Assembly (NCBI GenBank): GCA_021325365.1
Contig: JAJPHF010000034.1
Coordinates: forward strand, 1 to 10,987
Reading direction: 5' to 3'
Source: Pseudomonadota bacterium
GTDB lineage: Bacteria > Chloroflexota > UBA6077 > JAJPHF01
Length of the DNA: 10,987 nucleotides
This document shows positions 1 to 6,131 of this stretch, one piece after another. Under the pieces are notes generated by a model, which was given only the letters and a program-made list of their open reading frames with translations, had not been told where the DNA came from and made no database searches. How positions within the stretch are numbered: the first letter of the stretch is position 1; every line of letters begins with the position of its first letter. A program made the translations under genes and the position numbers.

Positions 1-2
1 CG

Positions 3-653
3 TGGGCCCACGACGAGCCGTTCACCTGGGAGGGGCGGTACTGGCAGGTGCGCGACGTGTACCTCTGGCCGCGGCCGCTGCAGCAGCCGCACATGCCGAT
101 GGCGCGGGCTTGCGGCAGCCCGGACTCGTGGTACGCGACGGGGCGGCGCGGCCACTGGGCGCTGGCGAGCCAGTACCAGACGGCGGCGCGCTTGCAGGAG
201 GGTTGGGGCCACTACGAGCGGGGCGCGCGGGACGCGGGGCGCACGCCCGATCGCCGCGACCTGCACGTCTGCCGCTTCGTGTGGGTGGGCGACTCGGACC
301 GGCAGGCGCGTGACACGGTGCGCCCGTGGATGGACGCCTCGCTGGACTACCTGCGCACGCAGCCGCCGGTGCGCGCGAACCTGGAGCGGCTGAAGCCGCC
401 GGGCGGGCGCGTCGAGGACGTGACGTTCGATTACCTGGCCGACATCGGGCAGTTCGTGGTCGGGAACCCCGAGGCGGTGGCGCGCCAGCTGCGCCAGCTC
501 CACGCCGACGTGGGTGGCTTCGGGACGTTCCTGCTGGTGGCGGGGCGCGACCCGGCGCCGCTGCCCGAGCGGCTGGCGATGCTGGAGCGGTTCGCGCGCG
601 AGGTGGCGCCCGCGCTGGCCGACCTGGGTGAGATGACGACAGTGCCGGTGTAG
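3..653 (+). CDS. luciferase-like (LLM class) flavin-dependent monooxygenase, C-terminal part
   Basis: This is the 3' part of a gene cut by the left edge; the frame is open from base 3 to the TAG at 651-653 (216 residues). No real start is visible: GTG at 48 is in frame, but the codons before it (ending in GRYWQ) already match the family. It aligns end to end with the C-terminal two thirds of the next gene, sharing GRYWQ, PRPLQQPHMP, ERGAR.AGR, VCR, FDYL and VGGFG. The family is TIM-barrel monooxygenases that use reduced FMN or F420 to oxidise small organic substrates; which cofactor and substrate apply here cannot be told. The N-terminal barrel strands and part of the flavin site lie outside the window. 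It is followed after 118 bases by its paralogue in the same direction, so the two are probably one tandem duplication and perhaps one transcript. The family call is firm and the substrate unknown. Confidence 0.88.
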   Translation, partial: WAHDEPFTWEGRYWQVRDVYLWPRPLQQPHMPMARACGSPDSWYATGRRGHWALASQYQTAARLQEGWGHYERGARDAGRTPDRRDLHVCRFVWVGDSDRQARDTVRPWMDASLDYLRTQPPVRANLERLKPPGGRVEDVTFDYLADIGQFVVGNPEAVARQLRQLHADVGGFGTFLLVAGRDPAPLPERLAMLERFAREVAPALADLGEMTTVPV

Positions 654-700
654 GGAGAGGCGGTCTGCGGGCGGCGCCGGAGCTGCGGCCTAGCGGCCGC

Positions 701-721
701 GGGCGGGCGTGAAACCCGCCC
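701..721. repeat. short GC hairpin between the two monooxygenase genes (possible dispersed palindrome)
   Basis: GGGCGGG at 701-707 is the exact reverse complement of CCCGCCC at 715-721, with a 7-base loop (CGTGAAA). No T-tract follows on either strand, so it is not a classical intrinsic terminator. The form, a GGGCGGG arm, a loop near TGAAA, then CCCGCCCCTAC, resembles short intergenic palindromes that I recall as common in Chloroflexota-type genomes. That resemblance is from memory and was not searched. It may limit read-through or stabilise the 3' end of the upstream mRNA. Confidence 0.4.
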
Positions 722-771
722 CTACGACACGTCGGCGCACGAGGTAGGCAGTTCGGTGCGGGGAGGGGCAG

Positions 772-1845
772 ATGGAGTTCGGGCTGTTCTCGAATGGGCA
801 GCGGCACAATACGGTGGCCGCGCTGACGTATGAAGAGGACTTGCACGAGCTGGAGGTGGCCGACGCGCTGGGCTTCCGCGAGGCCTGGATCAGCGAGCAC
901 GCCGGCGGCAACCGGCCCGACCAGCTCCCAGCCGCCGACCTGCTGATCTGCACGGCGGCGACGCGGACGAAGCAGATCCTGCTCGGACCGGGCATTCGCC
1001 CGCTGCCGTACAACCACCCGCTGCAAGTGGCTGCCGAGGCCGCCGTCTGCGACCACCTGACGGGCGGGCGGTACCTATTCGGCTTCGGCACGGGCACGCT
1101 GCCGCAGCTGGCGCTGCAGCGGAACGTCGATCGCGCGGAGGCGCGGGCGATGTCCGAGGAGGCCATCGACCTCATCCTGCGCGCCTGGACGGCAGCCGAG
1201 CCGTTCGACCACAACGGGCGCTACTGGCAGGGGAAGAGCATCAACATCTCGCCGCGGCCGCTGCAGCAGCCGCACATGCCGGTCGGCGTGGCGTGCTTCC
1301 ACACGCTGGCGACGGCCGAGATGGCGGGGCGGCGCGGGTTTTTGCCGCTCATCAGCCAGTACTCGGCGGTGAGCTTCGTGCGCGAGATGGCGGAGGCGTT
1401 CGAGCGCGGCGCCCGGGCAGCGGGCCGGCCGGCGCAACGGAGCGAGTTCCGCGTCTGCCGCTATATCTACGTCGCGGAGAGCCAGGAGCAGGCGAAGCGG
1501 GAGCTACGGGAGAGCGTGAACCGCGGCGTGGCGTACAACCGCGGGCTGGGTCAGTTCGACGAGTTTCTGGCGCCGGGCGACGTGCGCGAGCAGATCGACT
1601 TCGACTACCTGGTGGACCACGAGCACTTCTACGTGGGCGACCCCGATCACGTCACGCGCTGCGTGCAGCAGTTGTACGACGCGGTGGGCGGCTTCGGCGT
1701 GCTGATGCTGCTCGTGGGGAAGGACTGGGGCACGCGCGAGCAGCGCGACCGCTCGATGCGCCTCTTCGCGGAGCACGTCATGCCTCGGCTCGCGCCGCTC
1801 GGTGCGAACGCCGTGCCCGCCACCACGATCGGAACCGGCGCCTAA
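772..1845 (+). CDS. luciferase-like (LLM class) flavin-dependent monooxygenase
   Basis: A complete 357-residue protein, the usual size for the bacterial-luciferase-like superfamily. It opens with a typical first barrel strand (MEFGLFSNGQ), then helix 1 ending in ADALGFREAWISEHAGG, the segment that in this family lines the flavin pocket. Later come LLGPGIRPLPYNHPLQVAAEAA and the GGRYLFGFGTG turn, both characteristic. The C-terminal part matches the upstream partial gene. Members oxidise small substrates (aldehydes, alkanesulfonates, terpenes and others) with reduced FMN or F420; nothing here fixes the substrate or cofactor. The ATG start is supported by GGAGG at 762-766, five bases ahead. A decayed transporter gene of a type often found beside sulfonate monooxygenases lies about 700 bases downstream, but a secreted-protein gene lies between and it is on the other strand, so that link is weak. 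Confidence 0.92.
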   Translation: MEFGLFSNGQRHNTVAALTYEEDLHELEVADALGFREAWISEHAGGNRPDQLPAADLLICTAATRTKQILLGPGIRPLPYNHPLQVAAEAAVCDHLTGGRYLFGFGTGTLPQLALQRNVDRAEARAMSEEAIDLILRAWTAAEPFDHNGRYWQGKSINISPRPLQQPHMPVGVACFHTLATAEMAGRRGFLPLISQYSAVSFVREMAEAFERGARAAGRPAQRSEFRVCRYIYVAESQEQAKRELRESVNRGVAYNRGLGQFDEFLAPGDVREQIDFDYLVDHEHFYVGDPDHVTRCVQQLYDAVGGFGVLMLLVGKDWGTREQRDRSMRLFAEHVMPRLAPLGANAVPATTIGTGA

Positions 1846-1902
1846 GCGCGCCTGCGACGCCGCGCACGGGCTACGTGGTCGATCTACAAGGCGGCCACGC
1901 GA

Positions 1903-1951
1903 GCCAGGCAGCCTGGCGGGCGATCCGCTCCCCGGTGCCTCAGCGGGAGCG
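1903..1951. other. two small inverted repeats downstream of the monooxygenase gene
   Basis: The 246-base gap 1846-2091 has no convincing gene. It holds a 6-bp stem with a 3-base loop (GCCAGG 1903-1908, CCTGGC 1912-1917) and a 7-bp stem with a 12-base loop (CGCTCCC 1926-1932, GGGAGCG 1945-1951). Neither is followed by a T-run. They may weaken read-through from the monooxygenase gene, but at this GC content stems of this size also arise by chance. Confidence 0.25.
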
Positions 1952-1980
1952 TCGCGGCGGCAAGCACCCGCGCGAATCGG

Positions 1981-2010
1981 TTGCGCCGGGCGCGGGCGCG
2001 GGGCCATATT
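1981..2010 (+). promoter_or_regulatory. weak candidate promoter for the secreted-protein gene
   Basis: TTGCGC at 1981-1986 and CATATT at 2005-2010, 18 bases apart, match three and four of six positions of the housekeeping -35 and -10 boxes. The AT-rich patch that follows (2006-2035) stands out against the GC-rich surroundings, which is the main support. It lies about 80 bases before the start codon at 2092. Confidence 0.25.
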
Positions 2011-2091
2011 TCGGGTGGGTAAATGCTTCCTTAATCCAGGCCGGGGAGCGGCGCGACTGCTCACCGGTGGCGGCTCAATAGGAGTGGGTAC

Positions 2092-2556
2092 GTGAGATTG
2101 CGAAGCGCGATTTTGGCAGCCTTGATGCTCGGGAGCGCCGTGCCCGCGCTGTCCGCCCAGCCGGCGCGGGCGCAGACCGATCCCCAGATGGCCCAGCTCT
2201 GCGACGCCCTGGACGCCTGGGTGAGCGATCCAGAGGGGGCGGTGGACGCGACGCTCATCATGATCGGCCACAACCAGGGCGACGAGGGCACGACCTGGGC
2301 GCGCGAGCACGCTCAGCGGCTGGTCAACAACGCGGTGTTCGACTACGTGCGCTCGCGCGCGGAGAAGGACCTGAACCTGACCGACGCCGAGAATGAGCTG
2401 ACCGATTCGATCTCGTCCACCGTACAAGGCCCCGAGGACGAGCAGGAGGCAGCCCGCGAGCGGCTCGGCCACCCGCTGTCGATCGATCTGCCCGCGTTCC
2501 TGGCGCGCGCGGTGCCGAGCTGCGCCACGGCGGGGACGCCGATCACCGGCGAGTAG
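2092..2556 (+). CDS. small secreted protein of unknown function
   Basis: The product is 154 residues with a clear export signal: basic start (MRLR), hydrophobic core at about 5-21, and a likely signal peptidase I site after ARA (residue 27; after LSA at 22 is possible). The mature part of about 127 residues is acidic and probably helical. It has exactly two cysteines (37 and 144), near the two ends, which could form one disulfide outside the cytoplasm. A predicted helix with DGA- and E-rich stretches follows (DATLIMIGHNQGDEGTTWAR, then residues 80-125), and there is no further membrane segment. The GTG start is chosen because AGGAG at 2080-2084 sits seven bases ahead and the signal peptide begins right there. 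I recognise no family and no catalytic motif. It ends 18 bases before the convergent broken transporter gene. It is very likely real; its role is unknown. Confidence 0.8.
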   Translation: MRLRSAILAALMLGSAVPALSAQPARAQTDPQMAQLCDALDAWVSDPEGAVDATLIMIGHNQGDEGTTWAREHAQRLVNNAVFDYVRSRAEKDLNLTDAENELTDSISSTVQGPEDEQEAARERLGHPLSIDLPAFLARAVPSCATAGTPITGE

Positions 2557-2574
2557 CGCCGCGCCGGCGGGCCG

Positions 2575-3160
2575 CTATTGCGGCAGGCGGTCGAGAAAGC
2601 CGCTGGCCTTCAGGCGCTCGGCGAAGCCAAAGTCGGCCACGTCCTCGGGGCGGGCGGTGCGGGCCGCGGGGTTCTCTTCCAGGTCGAGGACGCCCTGCAC
2701 GGCCGCCGGGTCGGGGTAGAGGTCGGGCTGGAGCTGGGGCCGCAGGTAGTCCACGGTGGCGCTCAACAGCTCGGCGTCGTCGCTCTGGCTGTACTGCCCG
2801 ATCACCTGCACGCCGAACGCGCGGTCGCTGCGCAGCCGCTTGACGGCCTGCGCCAGCGCCCGCAGCGCGGCGTCGATCATCGCGGGCTGCTGGGCGATGA
2901 CGCGCTGCGGGCTGCCGATGCCGGCCGTCACGAGCGGGATGCCGAGATTCTGGATCGGCAGCAGCTCGCGGTAGCCGCGCTGGCGGGCCTGGAAGATGGC
3001 CGGCCCGGTGATGCTGGCGCCGTCCACCGTGCCGCTCTCCAGCGCCGCCAGCGACTCCGGGATGCCGCCGGTGCCGCGCGTGAACACGTCCGCGTCGGGC
3101 TGTAGGCCAACGCGCTCGAGGCCCAGGCGCGCGGGCGCTCGAGCGCTGCTTGCGGGTCAT
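2575..3160 (-). pseudogene. broken NitT/TauT-type ABC transporter substrate-binding protein, C-terminal half only
   Basis: The frame ending in TAG at 2577-2575 encodes a recognisable second half of a nitrate/sulfonate/taurine-type periplasmic binding protein. It reads LGLERVGLQPDADV, then GGIPESLAALESGTVDGASI, a NLGIPLV stretch, and a C-terminal helical region ending FGFAERLKASGFLDRLPQ. Family members are about 320-340 residues with a signal peptide; here similarity starts only near base 3129, so roughly 150-160 N-terminal residues are missing. Going upstream the frame meets a TGA at 3159-3157. In the next frame an ATG (3160-3158) with AGGA ten bases ahead begins MTRKQRSSARAP, a plausible lipoprotein- or signal-type start. 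This suggests an internal deletion joined the old start to the C-terminal half out of frame. GTG at 3087 would give 170 residues but cannot make a working binding protein. No permease or ATPase gene is nearby. Family call good; the deletion model is inferred. Confidence 0.72.
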
Positions 3161-3309
3161 GTTTACTTCATCCTCAGCTGGCGATCGCAATTGCCACGAT
3201 GCCTGATAGCCGCCTGCACGCGGCGCCGCGCTCCGTGACCCGCCGGTGCAATAGTCCGCGCGCGCCGCCAAAGGTCTGCGGGCGGGTCGCGGGAACCGCG
3301 GACGCACGG

Positions 3310-3329
3310 AGTGTGAGAGGGTTCACACT
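3310..3329. promoter_or_regulatory. CRP/FNR-family-like operator, site 1
   Basis: TGTGA at 3312-3316 and TCACA at 3323-3327, six bases apart (GAGGGT), match both half-sites of the CRP consensus TGTGA-N6-TCACA exactly. The symmetry extends to seven bases per arm (AGTGTGA/TCACACT). It lies about 120 bases ahead of the gene at 3440. CRP-type regulators with this recognition sequence are known in proteobacteria and actinobacteria (GlxR, mycobacterial CRP); which regulator would bind here is not shown by the window. Other palindrome-binding regulators are possible. Confidence 0.55.
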
Positions 3330-3334
3330 CGCCA

Positions 3335-3350
3335 TGTGATCGGCTTCACG
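3335..3350. promoter_or_regulatory. CRP/FNR-family-like operator, site 2
   Basis: TGTGA at 3335-3339, six bases (TCGGCT), then TCACG at 3346-3350: nine of ten consensus positions. Its centre is 23 bp from the centre of site 1, about two helical turns, so two dimers could bind the same face. If this site lay at -41.5, transcription would start near 3384 with a poor -10 box (TAGCGT, 3372-3377) and run into the gene at 3440. The rest of 3161-3439 holds no gene that I can support. Confidence 0.5.
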
Positions 3351-3439
3351 GCAGCACGAGACCAGGCGCGCTAGCGTAGGGTTAGAGCATACCTTCCGGG
3401 CTGAACAGCCAGGACCGCGACCGCCAGGGAGACAGGGGC

Positions 3440-3835
3440 ATGTCGAAACAAGCAAGCCAACCGACCCACCCCCCGGGCGCGCGGGGGCCGGCCGACCGGC
3501 GCAGCGACGAGCTGTTGCGCAGCGTGGTGCAGTATTGCCGCGTGGGACTGGAGGAGCAGGGCTTCGCGCTCGACAGGCGCGGCGGCACGGATGGGCGCGG
3601 CTGGGTGCGCTTCAGTCGGCCCGACCGCGACGCGCGTGGACACGGGGGCACGCTAGTGCTGCTCGTCGCCCACGGGCGCCCCGAGCAGGCGCTGCTCTTC
3701 GACACCTACTTCGTCGATCGCGCGCTCGATCTCCACACGCCGCACGCCAAGCTGCTCCAGTGGTACGACGGCGACGCCGAGCTACCGAGCCTGGTGCGCC
3801 AGGTGGTCGACCGCGTCCGACGCTGGCCCAGCTAG
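3440..3835 (+). CDS. hypothetical protein, 131 residues
   Basis: A cytoplasmic-looking protein with no signal peptide or membrane segment. Residues 1-20 are a disordered Pro/Gly/Arg-rich tail. Residues 21-130 look folded: helix (SDELLRSVVQYCRVGLEEQG), a strand pair around GRGWVRFSRP, a hydrophobic strand GTLVLLVAHG, then ALLFDTYFVDRALDL and a C-terminal helix LPSLVRQVVDRVRRW. The alternation suggests a small alpha/beta domain, but I recognise no family and no catalytic signature. The ATG start is supported by AGGGAG at 3426-3431, eight bases ahead. It stands alone: the upstream gap carries the CRP-like sites, and the GMC gene converges on it 56 bases downstream. Codon choice (G or C at third positions) matches its neighbours, which supports it being real. 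Confidence 0.7.
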   Translation: MSKQASQPTHPPGARGPADRRSDELLRSVVQYCRVGLEEQGFALDRRGGTDGRGWVRFSRPDRDARGHGGTLVLLVAHGRPEQALLFDTYFVDRALDLHTPHAKLLQWYDGDAELPSLVRQVVDRVRRWPS

Positions 3836-3891
3836 CCAGCCATTGCCCCCGTGGCCGCGTCGCCTCCCGCCGCTGAGCGCGGCCGCCGGCC

Positions 3892-5403
3892 TCAGCCGGC
3901 CGCGGCGACGCGCTCGGCCACGACCTCCCCGATCATGATGCAGGTCAGGTTCGTGTTCGCGTGGACCACCGTGGGCATGATCGAGGCGTCGGCCACCCAC
4001 AGGTTGTCCATGCCGTGGACGCGCAGCGTCTGATCGACCACGGCCATCGGGTTGTCGGCGGGCGCCATCAGGCAGGTGCCGACGCCGTGATGGTAGCTGT
4101 CGTGGGTGGCGCGCGCGAACCGCGCCCAGTCCTCGCCCGGCGCCGGCTGGAGCAGCGGCCCGTAGTAGCGCTCCATCGAGGGGTGTTGCACGAGGTCGTA
4201 GACGAACTGCATGGCGTCGGTCATCGCCTTGAGGTCGTCGGGATGCTCCAGCATGTTCGCCTCGACCAGCGGCAGCTCGTGCGGGTCGGTGCTGGCGAGG
4301 GTGACGCGGCCGCGGTTGTGCTGCTCCAGCAGGTGCATCGAGATCGGCATCATCCGCTTCAGGCCCTGCACCTCGGTGGGCGGGCGCATGTGGATGTGGA
4401 AGTTGCCGACGGGCCGGCTCGGGTCGCTCTTGATGATGAGGCGGAAGCGGGGCACGACCCAGTCTTCCTGGAAGTGCGTTGGGCCCTCGAACGTCATGTA
4501 GACGACCGCGTGGTCGTGGTAGTTCGCGCCGACGCCCTCGAGGGCGTTGACGACCGGGATGCCCAGCCGCTCCAGCTCGCCAGCCGGCCCGATGCCCGAG
4601 AGCATCAGGATCTGCGGCGTGTGGTAGACGCCGGCGCTGAGCACCACCTTGTCGGCCGCGGCCGTGCGGACCTCGCCGTCCTGCTCGTAGCGGACGCCGG
4701 TCACGCGGCGGCCGTCGATCTCCAGGCCGACCACGGGCGCCTCGGCGACGATGCGCAGGTTCGGGCGGCCGCGCGCCTGGCTGAGGTAGGCGACCGTCGT
4801 GGACTGTCGCTGGCCGTCCTTGATGTTGTACGGCGAGGCGCAGACGCCCAGCGGCTCCGCGACGTTGAGGTCGGGGCAGAGCGGCAGACCGACGCTGAGC
4901 GCGCGGTTGATGAACGCGGCGCCCAGCTCCGAGGTGGGTTGCTCCAGCAGGTAGGGGCGCTTGATGTACAGGGGCCCCTCGGAGCCATGGATGGGGCTGT
5001 CGGGATAGTCCTGGTCCGACTCGATACGCTTCATCACGGGCAGCATCTTCTCGTAGGACCAGTCGGGGTTGCCGAACGCCACCCAGCGATCGAGGTCGTA
5101 CTTCCAGGGGCGCGGAGCGGACATCACGTTCACGGACGAGCCGCCGCCCATGATCCGCCCGGCGAGCGAGTAGAAAATGCTGCCGTCGAGCTTGCGCTCG
5201 GTCGGGTACATCTCGACGTAAGGCGACTCCAAGAGCAGCCGCGTCTGGAGCGCGGCGTCGGCCACTAGCTCGGGCAGGGGATCGGGGTCCGGCCCGGCTT
5301 CGAGCAGCAACACACGGCGATGCGGGTCCTCGGAGAGGCGCGTGGCGGCCGCGGCTCCCGCCGACCCACCGCCGACGACGATGACGTCATAACGCTCTTG
5401 CAT
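3892..5403 (-). CDS. GMC-family FAD-dependent oxidoreductase (choline/alcohol dehydrogenase type)
   Basis: 503 residues, slightly short for the glucose-methanol-choline family. The Rossmann FAD motif VVGGGSAG lies at 9-16 with the ribose-binding Glu35 in LLLEAG. The first family signature GRIMGGGSSVN is at 82-92 and the second, SAGVYHTPQILMLSGIG, at about 255-272. The C-terminal end has YHHGVGTC and VHANTNLT: His439 and Asn483 are the likely catalytic pair by analogy with glucose oxidase and choline oxidase. Members oxidise alcohols, sugars or choline and pass electrons to oxygen, quinones or cytochromes; the substrate is not deducible. There is no signal peptide, so it is probably cytoplasmic. 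It is the second gene of an operon: its ribosome site (AGGAG, 5415-5411) overlaps the stop codon of the CoxG-like gene, so translation is probably coupled. It has no betaine-aldehyde or choline-transport neighbour, so a betA role is not supported. Confidence 0.93.
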   Translation of the reverse strand: MQERYDVIVVGGGSAGAAAATRLSEDPHRRVLLLEAGPDPDPLPELVADAALQTRLLLESPYVEMYPTERKLDGSIFYSLAGRIMGGGSSVNVMSAPRPWKYDLDRWVAFGNPDWSYEKMLPVMKRIESDQDYPDSPIHGSEGPLYIKRPYLLEQPTSELGAAFINRALSVGLPLCPDLNVAEPLGVCASPYNIKDGQRQSTTVAYLSQARGRPNLRIVAEAPVVGLEIDGRRVTGVRYEQDGEVRTAAADKVVLSAGVYHTPQILMLSGIGPAGELERLGIPVVNALEGVGANYHDHAVVYMTFEGPTHFQEDWVVPRFRLIIKSDPSRPVGNFHIHMRPPTEVQGLKRMMPISMHLLEQHNRGRVTLASTDPHELPLVEANMLEHPDDLKAMTDAMQFVYDLVQHPSMERYYGPLLQPAPGEDWARFARATHDSYHHGVGTCLMAPADNPMAVVDQTLRVHGMDNLWVADASIMPTVVHANTNLTCIMIGEVVAERVAAAG

Positions 5404-5410
5404 TCGTCTG

Positions 5411-5416
5411 CTCCTA
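5411..5416 (-). promoter_or_regulatory. ribosome-binding site overlapping the upstream stop codon
   Basis: Read on the minus strand, the coxG-like TAG (5416-5414) overlaps AGGAG (5415-5411), and the GMC ATG follows seven bases later (5403). This supports reinitiation or coupled translation and a fixed ratio of the two proteins. Confidence 0.75.
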
Positions 5417-5869
5417 ACTGCTGGGCGCTTCGAGCTGGGCGCGCAGGCGGCGCGCGGCCTCCTCCATCATGAGCGCGGCGGTGGCGCGCAGCACCATGTC
5501 GCCCAGGATGGCAAGGCGACCCTTCACCGCGACGGTCGCGCGGTAGGCGAGGGCAGTCTCTGCGGCGGCGAGCGGTGTGAGGGTCATGACCACGTGCGCC
5601 GTGAGCGGGCTTTTCGTCACGGAGTCGCGGCCGTCGACGTCGGCGGCCATCTCGGTGGGCGGGTTGCTCTCGACGATGTGCGCGCGAAAGTTGAACTTGC
5701 CGGAGATCGGCCCCACGCTCGCGGCAATGGCCGCGTCGAAGGTGCGGTCGTCGACCTGGGTGACGTTCTCGACGCCCGGCATGCACGCCGCAATGCACTT
5801 GGGGTCGAGCAAGAAGTCCCAGACCTTCGCGGCCGGCGCGTTGACGGTGATGCGGTCTTCGAAGATCAC
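5414..5869 (-). CDS. CoxG-family (SRPBCC fold) carbon monoxide dehydrogenase subunit G-like protein
   Basis: 151 residues from the GTG start. The beginning is the CoxG signature: a strand (IFEDRITVNAP), then VWDFLLDP and CIAACMPGVENV, matching the family pattern P-x3-VW-x-FL-x-DP-x4-A-C-x-PG. The rest has the alternating strands of the START/SRPBCC cavity and a long C-terminal helix rich in Arg and Glu. CoxG proteins help molybdenum CO-dehydrogenase-type enzymes associate with the membrane and are reported to bind quinone. There is no cox catalytic gene here; the partner is a GMC enzyme. The start is decided by AGGA at 5880-5877, seven bases before GTG 5869, which gives a normal family length. 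An ATG at 5926 would add 19 low-complexity residues (MALAASPPAPRDSDAQDGP) and has no spaced ribosome site. The long membrane-binding C-terminal extension of some CoxG proteins is absent. Confidence 0.87.
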   Translation of the reverse strand: MIFEDRITVNAPAAKVWDFLLDPKCIAACMPGVENVTQVDDRTFDAAIAASVGPISGKFNFRAHIVESNPPTEMAADVDGRDSVTKSPLTAHVVMTLTPLAAAETALAYRATVAVKGRLAILGDMVLRATAALMMEEAARRLRAQLEAPSS

Positions 5870-6006
5870 AGGTCCATCCTGGGCGTCGCTGTCGCGCGGG
5901 GCGGGCGGCGAAGCCGCGAGAGCCATCCTACCGCCGCCACGGGCGCCCCTGGTTCTACAGGAAAGGCGCCCGCCGGGGCCATCGCGCTTCCCGCGCCCGG
6001 CGCGGC

Positions 6007-6053
6007 GCCGCCGCGGCAGCGGTGGGGACGAGCCTCGGGGCTGCCGCGGCGGC
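6007..6053. promoter_or_regulatory. perfect 14-bp inverted repeat in the divergent control region
   Basis: GCCGCCGCGGCAGC at 6007-6020 is the exact reverse complement of 6040-6053, with a 19-base spacer. It lies between the coxG-GMC operon (-) and the metE-like gene (+) and ends directly before the candidate -35 box at 6054. It could be a two-half-site operator for both directions or, in RNA, a leader hairpin of the minus-strand transcript. All-GC composition raises the chance of coincidence, but 14 perfect pairs are more than expected. Confidence 0.5.
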
Positions 6054-6083
6054 TTGTGACGCGCTTCGCCGCTCTGTCAGAAT
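6054..6083 (+). promoter_or_regulatory. candidate housekeeping promoter of the metE-like gene
   Basis: TTGTGA at 6054-6059 and CAGAAT at 6078-6083, 18 bases apart, each match four of six consensus positions. The start codon lies 48 bases beyond the -10 box, which leaves room for the strong AAGGAGGT ribosome site at 6119-6126. The support is position and spacing only. Confidence 0.4.
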
Positions 6084-6131
6084 GGGCGGCGCGGAGCGGC
6101 CAGTCGGAGCGCCGCGCGAAGGAGGTCAAGC

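Noticed and set aside
22..1056. 344-residue minus-strand frame across the first monooxygenase and the start of the second
   Set aside because: It is an Arg/Pro/Ala-rich shadow of well-supported plus-strand genes and spans an intergenic hairpin; no family motif.
2575..3087. 170-residue complete gene starting at GTG 3087
   Set aside because: Similarity to the binding-protein family continues upstream of this GTG to about 3129, there is no ribosome site there, and the signal peptide and first lobe are missing.
3135..3146. Palindrome GCGCTCGAGCGC as an operator
   Set aside because: It lies inside the broken gene at the inferred deletion junction; 12-base GC palindromes are not rare here and no promoter is next to it.
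2543..3307. 254-residue minus-strand frame over the broken binding-protein gene
   Set aside because: Only its first residues (MTRKQRSSARAP) look meaningful; the rest is an out-of-frame, Arg-rich reading of the binding-protein sequence.
3885..3900. GCCGGC-CTCA-GCCGGC hairpin as terminator of the gene at 3440
   Set aside because: The 6-bp stem contains the stop codon of the convergent GMC gene, has no T-run, and is expected by chance at this GC content.
3961..5268. 435-residue plus-strand frame inside the GMC gene
   Set aside because: Antisense shadow rich in His, Val, Arg and Asp, typical of the complement of GC-rich coding DNA; the minus strand carries all GMC motifs.
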